A stretch of 37,405 bases of DNA from Porphyromonadaceae bacterium UBA3318. Its GTDB lineage: Bacteria > Bacteroidota > Bacteroidia > Bacteroidales > Muribaculaceae. Location of the stretch: positions 1 to 37,405 of the forward strand of contig DESI01000032.1 in assembly GCA_002361235.1 (NCBI GenBank). Direction: 5' to 3'. Below, piece by piece: positions 1 through 6,463 of this stretch. The notes beneath the pieces are model-generated. The model searched no databases. It worked only from the letters and a program-made list of their open reading frames with translations, and had not been told where the DNA came from. Position 1 is the first letter of the stretch, and the number at the start of each line of letters is the position of its first letter. A program made the position numbers and the translations under genes.

Positions 1-246
1 ATGTGACTGAGTCAAAAGGCTAAATCTGAGGTGCAGCTGCGAGTCTATGGTAATATCTCTTTCGGATATGCCATTTATATATGTTTTTTTACAATTTCTC
101 TTTAGTTTTTTTGCCTTGCCCGGTGTCTTTTCGGTTAATTTATCCGTTCTCCTCGGTCACAGCCGCGAGGCTGCTCCCTCTGAGACCGAATAAATTACCT
201 CGAAAATCCACCGCCCTGGCGTATACATTTTTTAAGGAACGATGCC
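1..246 (-). repeat. MITE-like repeat, copy A (cut by window edge)
   Basis: Read on the minus strand, this stretch aligns with the 360-bp element at 31503-31862. The alignment runs from a diverged 33-bp terminal repeat (214-246) through a nearly identical core (about 121-213) into a weaker but colinear stretch down to position 1, which ends at a shared CTCAGTCACAT word. The other end lies outside the window. It lacks a 30-nt segment present in copy B. The base triplet next to its outer end is TTA (247-249), the complement of the TAA flanking copy B. It contains no credible reading frame. It lies just downstream of the cytidine deaminase stop, so it may also end that transcript. Confidence 0.8.
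128..206 (+). other. Conserved hairpin core of repeat copy A
   Basis: The core folds on itself. The outer arms are TTTTCG plus TAATTTAT (128-143) against ATAAATTA plus CGAAAA (190-206). An inner stem pairs CGGTC (154-158) with GACCG (184-188). An apical stem pairs CAGCC (160-164) with GGCTG (169-173) around a GCGA loop, a GNRA tetraloop if the plus strand is transcribed. Apart from the 30-nt indel, only about one base differs from copy B here, while the flanks are heavily diverged. A structured RNA, a terminator or a transposase-binding site are all possible. Confidence 0.6.
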
Positions 247-286
247 TTAATGTTTCTTAGTTTAACCTTCCGGAATCCTTAAAAGT

Positions 287-784
287 TCAGAATTCGGTGA
301 AACAATAAGGCAGCAGCGAGGCGACGGTGGGGAAGCGCAGGATGCGTTCGCGGCCATAGAGCAGGACTTCGATAGTGCCGTAGGCGGCTTCGTATTCCAG
401 CAGGGCCTGGCGGCATACGCCGCATGGGGAGATGGGCTGTCCCTGGAAGCAGAGTTCGTAGGGAGTCCCCTCCTCGTGTCCGTTCATGGTCCAGGCGGCT
501 ATGGCTATCTTCTTCATCGCTACGCCCGGATAGAGGGCGCCGGCCTGGAAGGCCGCGTTGCGCTCGGCGCACATCGTGGGCGAGAATGCGGCGTTCTCCT
601 GGTTGGAGCCGGTCACTATCTCACCGTTGGCCATAAGCAATGCCGCTCCCACATGGAAATGCGAGTAGGGCACGTAGCTGGTGCGTGTCATGGACTTGGC
701 GCGGTCTATCAGTCCGCGGTCCTCGGCCGTGAGTTCGTCGTATGTCAGTTCCTCGATTTCGGTTACTATCTGCAGCTTTTTCAT
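287..784 (-). CDS. cdd: Cytidine deaminase
   Basis: Deaminates cytidine and deoxycytidine to uridine forms in pyrimidine salvage; cytoplasmic and zinc-dependent. The 165-residue protein carries both halves of the zinc site: TMCAERNA (Cys72 ligand, Glu74 proton shuttle) and SPCGVCRQ (Cys121, Cys124). VPYSHFHVGAAL near residue 38 is the usual substrate-binding segment. Length fits the homotetrameric family. The ATG overlaps the stop of the upstream mannanase gene by 4 nt (ATGA), so translation is probably coupled. It is the last gene of a three-gene minus-strand operon. No functional link to its neighbours is obvious. Confidence 0.95.
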   Translation of the reverse strand: MKKLQIVTEIEELTYDELTAEDRGLIDRAKSMTRTSYVPYSHFHVGAALLMANGEIVTGSNQENAAFSPTMCAERNAAFQAGALYPGVAMKKIAIAAWTMNGHEEGTPYELCFQGQPISPCGVCRQALLEYEAAYGTIEVLLYGRERILRFPTVASLLPYCFTEF

Positions 785-2064
785 TTCTTGAATTTCGCAG
801 TATGTTTCTTGATTATGTTCAGTGTTGATTTATCGGCCAGGAATATTGAGTTCAGGCCCTGGTCCTCCTGGGCAGGGTCGCCTGTATAGTCGTCGCCCGG
901 TTCCCAGACGGCATGTTTGGGCTTGGCCTCGCCGCCCCAGCCCCAGAAGTTGAGGCCCGAGATGGTGCCGTCGGCCACCAGGCCGCACATGTAGTCGTAG
1001 AACGCGTCGCGGGCCTCGGTCGGGCTGCCTGGTTCTAATCCCATGTTATCGCGCGGATAGCCGAACTCCTCTATGACGAGCGGTTTCTTCATCTGTCTGG
1101 CCTTGGCGGCGTGCAGGCCGATGTATTCCTTGGCTTTCTCGCACGAAACGCCCACGTGCTGTTTCAGGCTGTCGGGATGCGCCCAGCTCCAGTTGTATGG
1201 CCACAGATGGGCGATGGCATAGTCTATCTCGGGCATGGCGTGGATGTCGGCCCAGAGTTCCAGATCCTGCTCGCAGCCATGCTTACCCTCGCTGCCGGTC
1301 GATACCAGGTGGTTGGGGTCAACCTCCTTGATGGCACGGGCCGTCTCCTGAATCCAGCTCTTGAGGTAAGGCTTGCCTTCGTCCGAGAAACTGCGTGGTT
1401 CGTTGGCCACCTGCCACGACATGATGGCGGGGGAGTCCTTGTAGGGCTTGCCGGTGTAGCGGTTGGTGCGCCCAGCCATGAAACGGGCATGGTCGGTGGC
1501 CATGCGGCGAGCGACCGTATCCATTACGAACGCCTTGACATAGTCGTTGTACGCCGGCCAGCCGTCCACCGAGGGCACCGGAGCCTTGCCGCGTCCGGCC
1601 CACTCCAGGTACGATCCGTAGCCACCGCTCCATTCCCAGGCGTTGTTCAGGTAGATTACGCCCTTCATGCCGCGCTTCTCCATTTCCGACAGCAGGAAGT
1701 CCAGACCCGCCAGGATGGTGTCGTTGTAAACACCGGGGGCCGTCTCCAATGTCGGCTCGATGTGCGACGGGATGTGGCGGTCGCCCTGACCGCCGGCTAA
1801 GATGCGCAGGTTGTCCAGACCCAACGCGTGGAGCGAATCCAGCTCGCGCAGCAGGCGCGCGCGGTCGCCGCCGCGTCCCTCGCTGCATAAGATGGCACCG
1901 TACCAGAAATTGGTGCCGATATATTTATAAGGCTGGCCGTCGAGTGTGAACTCGCCGTTCTCAACCTTTACTAAGCCTGTGGACTCCTGCTTCGTGGTCT
2001 TTGTGCCGCATGACAGGGCGCCGACGCCAAGTACACATGCCAGCATATACAATAGTTTTTTCAT
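781..2064 (-). CDS. GH5 family lipoprotein, probable endo-beta-1,4-mannanase
   Basis: A secreted glycoside hydrolase anchored by lipid. The N-terminus is a type II signal peptide ending in GALSC, with lipidated Cys19. The body is a (beta/alpha)8 barrel of the GH5 mannanase type. SWQVANEPR places the acid/base at Glu222, and LVIEEFGYPRDN places the nucleophile at about Glu333. AHLWPYNW near residue 285 matches the His/Trp-rich substrate cleft of mannanases. At 427 residues it is full length with no extra carbohydrate-binding module. It lies 24 nt after the YqiA-like gene and overlaps cdd. No SusC/SusD genes are nearby, so it is not part of a visible polysaccharide utilization locus. Mannan as substrate is inferred from motif resemblance. 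Confidence 0.87.
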   Translation of the reverse strand: MKKLLYMLACVLGVGALSCGTKTTKQESTGLVKVENGEFTLDGQPYKYIGTNFWYGAILCSEGRGGDRARLLRELDSLHALGLDNLRILAGGQGDRHIPSHIEPTLETAPGVYNDTILAGLDFLLSEMEKRGMKGVIYLNNAWEWSGGYGSYLEWAGRGKAPVPSVDGWPAYNDYVKAFVMDTVARRMATDHARFMAGRTNRYTGKPYKDSPAIMSWQVANEPRSFSDEGKPYLKSWIQETARAIKEVDPNHLVSTGSEGKHGCEQDLELWADIHAMPEIDYAIAHLWPYNWSWAHPDSLKQHVGVSCEKAKEYIGLHAAKARQMKKPLVIEEFGYPRDNMGLEPGSPTEARDAFYDYMCGLVADGTISGLNFWGWGGEAKPKHAVWEPGDDYTGDPAQEDQGLNSIFLADKSTLNIIKKHTAKFKK

Positions 2065-2088
2065 AGTCGATTTTTATGAGGTGTTACG

Positions 2089-2703
2089 TTATTGTTTCGA
2101 GGTCAGTTCCAGGATTTTGGGCACAATCAGGTTCAGGGTCGTGTCCGGATCGAGACGGTGGCCGCCATCGAAGTCCTGATACTGCGAATAATGCTGCAGG
2201 TATTCATCCTTGCCGTTCACCACGGTGTCCTGCGTGCCGAAGAAGGCCCACACCAGGTCGGGCGAGTCCGGATGCCTGCCGATGATTCCCGATTTAGGAT
2301 CGAACTGCCTGGCCTCCAGCTTCTCGTATTTCTTCACTAATTTGTCGTTGACCTCGAAATCCTTCAGACCATCCTTGCGCGGATTGTGGAATGGCAGACG
2401 CTGGCCGGTAAATTCCGACAGCTTGCGGCTCACGTGGAAGCTGGGATTGATCAGGATGCGTTTGAATCCACGGAACTGCTGCGCGAACATACCGCCCATC
2501 GACGTGCCTACTATTACGGCGTCCGGGCTGATGAGCGAAGTAAGGCGTTTCAGTTCCGTCATGGCCATTTCGGGAGGCACCGCCAGGTCAGGCGTGATGA
2601 CTTCATGTTTAGGCAGAGCGCGGCGCAACCGCTGGCACGTCGCCGACTGTCCCGACGACTGCAATCCGTGGAGATATACCACCTGAGGCTTCTTATTAGG
2701 CAT
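2089..2703 (-). CDS. YqiA-like alpha/beta-hydrolase
   Basis: A 204-residue single-domain alpha/beta-hydrolase of the YqiA (UPF0227) esterase type, cytoplasmic with no signal peptide. The N-terminus VVYLHGLQSSG is the oxyanion-hole strand. GTSMGG is the nucleophile elbow with Ser68. FFGTQDTVV supplies Asp159 and FDGGHRL supplies His182, completing the triad. The family acts on short acyl esters in vitro; the physiological substrate is unknown. It is the first gene of the minus-strand operon with the mannanase and cdd, with a good Bacteroidetes promoter 22 nt upstream of its ATG. Confidence 0.85.
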   Translation of the reverse strand: MPNKKPQVVYLHGLQSSGQSATCQRLRRALPKHEVITPDLAVPPEMAMTELKRLTSLISPDAVIVGTSMGGMFAQQFRGFKRILINPSFHVSRKLSEFTGQRLPFHNPRKDGLKDFEVNDKLVKKYEKLEARQFDPKSGIIGRHPDSPDLVWAFFGTQDTVVNGKDEYLQHYSQYQDFDGGHRLDPDTTLNLIVPKILELTSKQ

Positions 2704-2724
2704 CTGTTTCGTTTTTATCAGCTG

Positions 2725-2756
2725 TAAATTTAGAACAATTTACTTGGAAATGCAAA
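2725..2756 (-). promoter_or_regulatory. Promoter of the yqiA-mannanase-cdd operon
   Basis: On the minus strand TTTG (2756-2753) is followed after exactly 20 nt by TAAATTTA (2732-2725), matching the Bacteroidetes primary-sigma consensus apart from the last base. It sits just upstream of the start at 2703. Confidence 0.6.
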
Positions 2757-2839
2757 TGCCGCAAAAAAATGAATTTAAAGTATCAGGGTTCAGTCATAGT
2801 GCGCGGACAGTCGAATCAGGATGTTGAAAAGCAATTATT

Positions 2840-2870
2840 TTTGCAGAGTGGATTTAAATTATTAACTTTG
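2840..2870 (+). promoter_or_regulatory. Promoter of tRNA-Arg
   Basis: TTTG (2840-2843), a 19-nt gap, then a perfect TAACTTTG (2863-2870). The predicted start lies about 6 nt before the mature tRNA, so the 5' leader would be very short. Confidence 0.75.
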
Positions 2871-2882
2871 CAGACGCAAAGG

Positions 2883-2956
2883 GGTCCGGTAGCTCAGCTG
2901 GATAGAGCATCTGCCTTCTAAGCAGACGGTCCTGCGTTCGAGTCGCAGCCGGATCA
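2883..2956 (+). tRNA. tRNA-Arg (anticodon TCT)
   Basis: A full cloverleaf of 74 nt. The acceptor stem GGTCCGG pairs with CCGGATC (one G-T pair). The D stem is GCTC/GAGC, the anticodon stem TCTGC/GCAGA with loop CTTCTAA and anticodon TCT at 2917-2919, and the T stem CTGCG/CGCAG around TTCGAGT. The discriminator base is A. CCA is not encoded. It reads AGA, and AGG by wobble. It is a single tRNA between its own promoter and terminator. Confidence 0.97.
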
Positions 2957-2978
2957 CCCCGTGGGCTTACGCCCCGCG

Positions 2979-3003
2979 ACAGCCGCCTCCGGGCGGCTGT
3001 TTT
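2979..3003 (+). terminator. Intrinsic terminator after tRNA-Arg
   Basis: Perfect 9-bp stem ACAGCCGCC/GGCGGCTGT around a TCCG loop, followed by a short T run (3000-3003). It lies 22 nt after the tRNA. Confidence 0.8.
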
Positions 3004-3016
3004 CGTATCCGGCGGT

Positions 3017-3058
3017 GCGGAAGCCGCGGGCTTCCGCCACAGTCGGGGCTGCTGCATT
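3017..3058 (+). repeat. REP-like palindromic repeat, left copy
   Basis: A 42-bp unit identical to 4225-4266. It begins with a 9-bp perfect hairpin (arm GCGGAAGCC at 3017-3025, GCG loop, right arm ending 3037), followed by a shared tail ending in CTGCATT. After the 42 bp, similarity fades over about 15 more bases. The two copies bracket a RAYT-type transposase gene, the classic REP/RAYT arrangement. Confidence 0.85.
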
Positions 3059-3079
3059 AGGAACGCGGGCGCAACTGCG

Positions 3080-3105
3080 GTAAAAGCCCGCGGCTTTTAC
3101 TTTTT
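3080..3105 (+). repeat. REP-variant hairpin with T run
   Basis: A perfect 9-bp stem (arm GTAAAAGCC at 3080-3088, CGC loop, right arm 3092-3100) followed by TTTTT. Its design copies the flanking REP hairpin: same stem length, 3-nt loop and AAGCC/GGCTT next to the loop, with paired changes in the outer stem. It may also act as a terminator ahead of the transposase gene. Confidence 0.6.
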
Positions 3106-3161
3106 CGTTTTCGGTCTTTTACTGCCGTTTTCTGCGTTTTTTCGGCTTTTTATTTGGCTGT

Positions 3162-4217
3162 ATGGGAATTATGGGCTATTTTAGCCCAATCAAATTCCAC
3201 GATATGGATTCCGCTCCTACCTCTGACTATAAAAGCCCGGTAAAACACAGAATGACACGCCGGGCGTCCTTCCATGACTATACAATGCCGGGAATCTATA
3301 TGTTTACCTTGCAAAAGCATCCCGCTGCGCCGGTGCTGAGCCACGTCCTTGGCAATCCCGGCGTACGGTACGGCGAGAATGCGCCGCGTGTGGTACTGTC
3401 GGCCATCGGATGCATATTCGATGAGGAACTGCAGAAAACGGCATCCATGCGGTGCAAGGACCTCATTATCCGCAAGTATGTCATAATGCCTGACCATATC
3501 CATATATTATTGGAGTTGAAACGTATGCTTTCCCGCCCTGTTACCAGTCTTGTGGCCATAATCGAATCGGTCACTACGCGCAGATGCCGGGACTCCCGGC
3601 TGATTCCGCAGGAAGCCGGCGTGTTCAAAGGGGGCGGAATCCACGACCGTATCGTCTTTGACCGCCAACAGCTGGAAATATTGGAACGGTATATCACGGA
3701 CAATCCGCGCCGGTTGCTTATAAAACGGAAGTATCCCGACCTGTTCCGGCGCAACCTGTCGGTGAAAATCAACGACGACATGGTGGACTGCGTAGGGAAT
3801 ATGTTCCTGTTGCGCAAGCCGATGCTTGCGGTGCATGTGCGGCGCAAGTGGAACGCCGCGGAGAAGGCCTCCTATAAGGCCCGGTGTATCGGCGCGATGC
3901 GTCAGGGTATGGTGTTGGTATCGCCCTTTATCCATCCCGTTGAGAATGAAATCAGGAAGCAGGCGTTGGCCGAGGGAGGCTCGGTAATCCGGATAGTGGA
4001 CTATGGATTCGCCGAGCGGTTCAAGCCATCGGGCCAAGGGATGGACACCTGCGCGGAGGGGCGGCTGCTTTTAGTGGCTAAAGCGGGCACAGCCACCAGG
4101 AGGGAGGATATGAGCTATGACAAAGCCAGCCGCCTAAACGGCCTGGCCGAACGCCTGGCCGCGCTTACCCCGGATGCCACGGTCGCCCTGATGGGCGAGG
4201 GAGACAGAGGACGCTGA
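3162..4217 (+). CDS. REP-associated tyrosine transposase (RAYT, Y1/IS200-like) with C-terminal extension
   Basis: A single-strand DNA transposase of the HUH Y1 superfamily, thought to mobilise or maintain REP palindromes. Visible features are RRASFHDYTMPGIYMFTL (residues 33-50), the family's N-terminal strand; the HUH motif VIMPDHIHILL with His112 and His114; and the catalytic tyrosine Tyr177 in LERYITDNPRR. From about residue 245 a C-terminal segment begins VLVSPFIHPVENEIRKQ and continues to 351. By eye it resembles a Rossmann/SLOG-like fold, as in DprA-like proteins, and is not part of the Y1 core. The start is uncertain: ATG at 3162, 3204 or 3252, and the last still keeps the whole Y1 domain. 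All key residues are intact, so it may be active. REP copies lie 104 bp upstream and 8 bp downstream. Confidence 0.85.
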   Translation: MGIMGYFSPIKFHDMDSAPTSDYKSPVKHRMTRRASFHDYTMPGIYMFTLQKHPAAPVLSHVLGNPGVRYGENAPRVVLSAIGCIFDEELQKTASMRCKDLIIRKYVIMPDHIHILLELKRMLSRPVTSLVAIIESVTTRRCRDSRLIPQEAGVFKGGGIHDRIVFDRQQLEILERYITDNPRRLLIKRKYPDLFRRNLSVKINDDMVDCVGNMFLLRKPMLAVHVRRKWNAAEKASYKARCIGAMRQGMVLVSPFIHPVENEIRKQALAEGGSVIRIVDYGFAERFKPSGQGMDTCAEGRLLLVAKAGTATRREDMSYDKASRLNGLAERLAALTPDATVALMGEGDRGR

Positions 4218-4224
4218 CGGAACA

Positions 4225-4266
4225 GCGGAAGCCGCGGGCTTCCGCCACAGTCGGGGCTGCTGCATT
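4225..4266 (+). repeat. REP-like palindromic repeat, right copy
   Basis: Identical over 42 bp to 3017-3058 and in the same orientation. The hairpin arms are 4225-4233 and 4237-4245. It is followed at about 4278-4302 by short degenerate repeats of GCTTCGG up to the stop of the GH30 remnant. Confidence 0.85.
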
Positions 4267-4302
4267 CGGAGCGCGCGCAGGCTTCGGGCTTCGGGCTTCC
4301 GC

Positions 4303-5010
4303 TTAATGGCCGGTAATCACGAAGGTATTGAAGGAATGGGGCGGAAGGGATTGGTTCAGATATTTGGTGCCGACTTTCACGGAGAGAGATTGTAAGGTAT
4401 CCTCGAAATTTCCGGCTACGACGACTGTGCGGTTGAAACGGATGGTGCCCTCCGCCGTCCAGGGGCAGCCGGGATAGGGGGTATAGCTGTACGCCTCGTT
4501 CTGATAGATCACCATGTCGATGGGTATGCCCTGCTTGCCGTATTCGTCGATGAACCTGCAGAAATAGTTGGCGTATGCCTGCAGATAGCGAGGGTCCTGG
4601 ATGAAATAGTCCTGCGTGGCCAGTTTGCGGGGGAACTTGCCGTTGCGTTCGCCCAGAAATTTCATCTCGTCCTCGTCTATCCCCTCTACCGACCCGTAGA
4701 GCAGGTAATCTATGTTTGGATCGGCGTCATTGTGGCGGCTGCTCACCACGGGATAGTCGTGGTTGATTTTCATCCAGCTCGGCGGACTCCAGGGGGAAAT
4801 CCAGAAGGTGAGGTCCGGGTTATACCGCTGGGCGGCCCGTATCAGGGGTATGATTCCGCGCTTGTCGCGTTCTATGTTGAAATGCTTCAGCTCGAGGTCG
4901 CCGGCCACTTCGTCGCAGCTGTACCATGAGCGGCCGTAATCGTTGCAGTTCATCGAGATACGGCCGCGCGTGAACTTCAGGTCGCCGTCCGGAGCGAAAA
5001 GATTGTGCAT
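4303..5010 (-). pseudogene. GH30 glycosidase remnant (N-terminal and internal deletions)
   Basis: The remaining 235 residues are clear GH30 (glucosylceramidase / beta-1,6-glucanase type) sequence. The first half starts abruptly at LFAPDGDLKFTRGRI and includes FWISPWSPPSWMK and IYQNEAYSYTPYPGCPW, where the Glu of QNE is the acid/base. The frame then jumps from IRFNR straight to TVVVAGNFEDT, the C-terminal beta-sandwich that normally ends the protein, closing with FNTFVITGH. Missing are the signal peptide, the first barrel strands, and the barrel segment with the catalytic nucleophile, roughly 200 internal residues if typical family length applies. The open frame is intact, so the internal deletion was in frame. 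Catalysis should be lost. It sits next to the RAYT/REP unit. Confidence 0.8.
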
Positions 5011-5399
5011 GATTTGGTTTTGCGTATTTTGTGCGCGGAACAGTTACTTTTTTGGGGACTGGAGTTGTTGATTTGGGATTAAATTACTAATTTTGCATTG
5101 CAAACACAGATTGAGTCTAATTGATTTGTGTACGGGAATTACACTACCTCGGCAATTCGGCCATGTGTTTCATCGTATGGCGGAAAGTAGTGGGACGGCT
5201 CTTTCCCGGTTTTATTATTTTACTTCTGCGTCCCGTCTTGCAGATCCCCGATCCTGTCGGTGTCAGACCATAGGATTGATGAGGATTTTGCAGGATTTTT
5301 TTGTTTCCGGAATCTTCATCTTTCATCAGTTGGCACACCCGGCAGGGAGTGGTAACAATTGAATTTTGTGCAATATTATTCACATTTAAATGTTCAAAG
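5011..5399. other. 389-bp intergenic region without a convincing gene
   Basis: This lies between the GH30 remnant (minus) and the lipoprotein gene (plus). It is more AT-rich than the genes around it. One candidate promoter is described separately. Short open frames exist on both strands but show no family motif or signal peptide. No GH30 coding sequence is recognisable upstream of the remnant, so the missing 5' part of that gene is gone rather than frameshifted. Confidence 0.6.
5064..5095 (+). promoter_or_regulatory. Possible promoter with a long leader
   Basis: GTTG (5064-5067, one mismatch to TTTG), a 20-nt gap, then a perfect TAATTTTG (5088-5095). If used, it would give the lipoprotein gene at 5400 a leader of nearly 300 nt, or make a small RNA. 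Confidence 0.35.
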
Positions 5400-6272
5400 A
5401 TGAGAATCAGAAACTTAATGACGACGGGGCTGGTGTGCATGGCCCTGGCAGGATTCGGGACAGTGTCCTGCAGTGATGACAACGACAACGGCGACAACGG
5501 AGGATCCGGGTCCGTAGAGAACGTGAATCCCGACAAGGTATTTCCGGCAGGCGTTCCGGCAGTAGTGTTCGGAAATTCCGTGACCAAGGATGCCCTGGGT
5601 CGTGTCACATCAATCGGCGACATAGCGAGTTTCGACTATGCCCCTGCCGAGGTGCGTTCCTCGGAATCCGACATGACAATGACATACTATGACGGAGAGC
5701 GTTACACGATCTATATCAATCTGAACGAAAAGGGATTCGTGCGTCATGCCGAAGCCTACTGCGATCATGAGCCCTATATGGAATGGGACATCAATTACGA
5801 CAAGCAGAATCAAGTAAGTTATGTCCGTATGTACGAATATGAGGAAGATTCGCTGGAGGAAATCAGTTTCAAGTATTCGAACGGAGGTCTTGACAAGTAT
5901 ACGGGCAAGGGAAAAGTGTCAGGCCGGAGCGTAACTGGAAGCTGCGAGGTGTCATATACTGACGACGACTATCCGGAGGGCATAGCCAACAAGGACCGTT
6001 ACATCATGTGGTATGACGGTATAGGTGGATTTGACTTCGATGTACTTCAGATAGCCTATTATGCCGGCCTGCTCGGTGTGGGTCCCGAAAAGTTGCCGCT
6101 GAAACTGGTACAGGAGCAGAAAGCCGGCAAGGAGACATACCGGGGAGTAGAAGCATACAGCTGGCGCCTTGACAGTAATGGATATCCCGCCTCGGTAACA
6201 ACGGAATATAAGGACTATTATAACGGAAGTCTGGAAGAGAGCGGCAGCGATTCAACGCATTTCTCCTGGTGA
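5400..6272 (+). CDS. Bacteroidales lipoprotein of unknown function (DUF4595-like)
   Basis: A 290-residue exported lipoprotein. The ATG at 5400 is chosen because it starts a clean signal peptide, MRIRNLMTTGLVCMALAG, ending in TVSCSDD with lipidated Cys24; the open frame extends further upstream without sense. An Asp/Asn/Gly-rich linker (DDNDNGDNGGSGS) follows. The mature part is rich in paired Tyr/Asp strands (MTYYDGERYTIYINLNEKG, YSWRLDSNGYPASVTTEY), a pattern like the YD-rich beta-sheet repeats of DUF4595 proteins in Bacteroides. IAYYAGLLGVGPEKLPLKLV near residue 220 also fits that family. Function is unknown. It faces the MATE gene tail to tail across a terminator. Confidence 0.75.
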   Translation: MRIRNLMTTGLVCMALAGFGTVSCSDDNDNGDNGGSGSVENVNPDKVFPAGVPAVVFGNSVTKDALGRVTSIGDIASFDYAPAEVRSSESDMTMTYYDGERYTIYINLNEKGFVRHAEAYCDHEPYMEWDINYDKQNQVSYVRMYEYEEDSLEEISFKYSNGGLDKYTGKGKVSGRSVTGSCEVSYTDDDYPEGIANKDRYIMWYDGIGGFDFDVLQIAYYAGLLGVGPEKLPLKLVQEQKAGKETYRGVEAYSWRLDSNGYPASVTTEYKDYYNGSLEESGSDSTHFSW

Positions 6273-6415
6273 GCCGTGTCGCATGAGTGCAAATGCTCAT
6301 CAGCTTTGTGTGCGGACTATAATCTGAAGCGGTTAAGTTAATTTCAACCACTGACTTGAAGTCTGTTGCGTGAATAAGACAACAGGCTCGTGACCTTTAG
6401 ACAAGGTGTAATGAG

Positions 6416-6447
6416 AAGGCCGGCGGCTCGCATGAACCGCCGGCCTT
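6416..6447. terminator. Bidirectional hairpin between convergent genes
   Basis: Perfect 11-bp inverted repeat AAGGCCGGCGG (6416-6426) / CCGCCGGCCTT (6437-6447) with a 10-nt loop. It lies between the lipoprotein gene (plus) and the MATE gene (minus, ending 6464). There is no long T run. Confidence 0.65.
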
Positions 6448-6463
6448 AGAACTTGCACACACT

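Noticed and set aside
2883..4266. Integrative element using the tRNA-Arg 3' end as attachment site
   Set aside because: No integrase gene and no repeat of the tRNA 3' end elsewhere in the window; the REP/RAYT unit explains the repeats.
5093..5362. Possible small protein in the intergenic region
   Set aside because: No family resemblance, signal peptide or start-site support, and composition unlike neighbouring genes.
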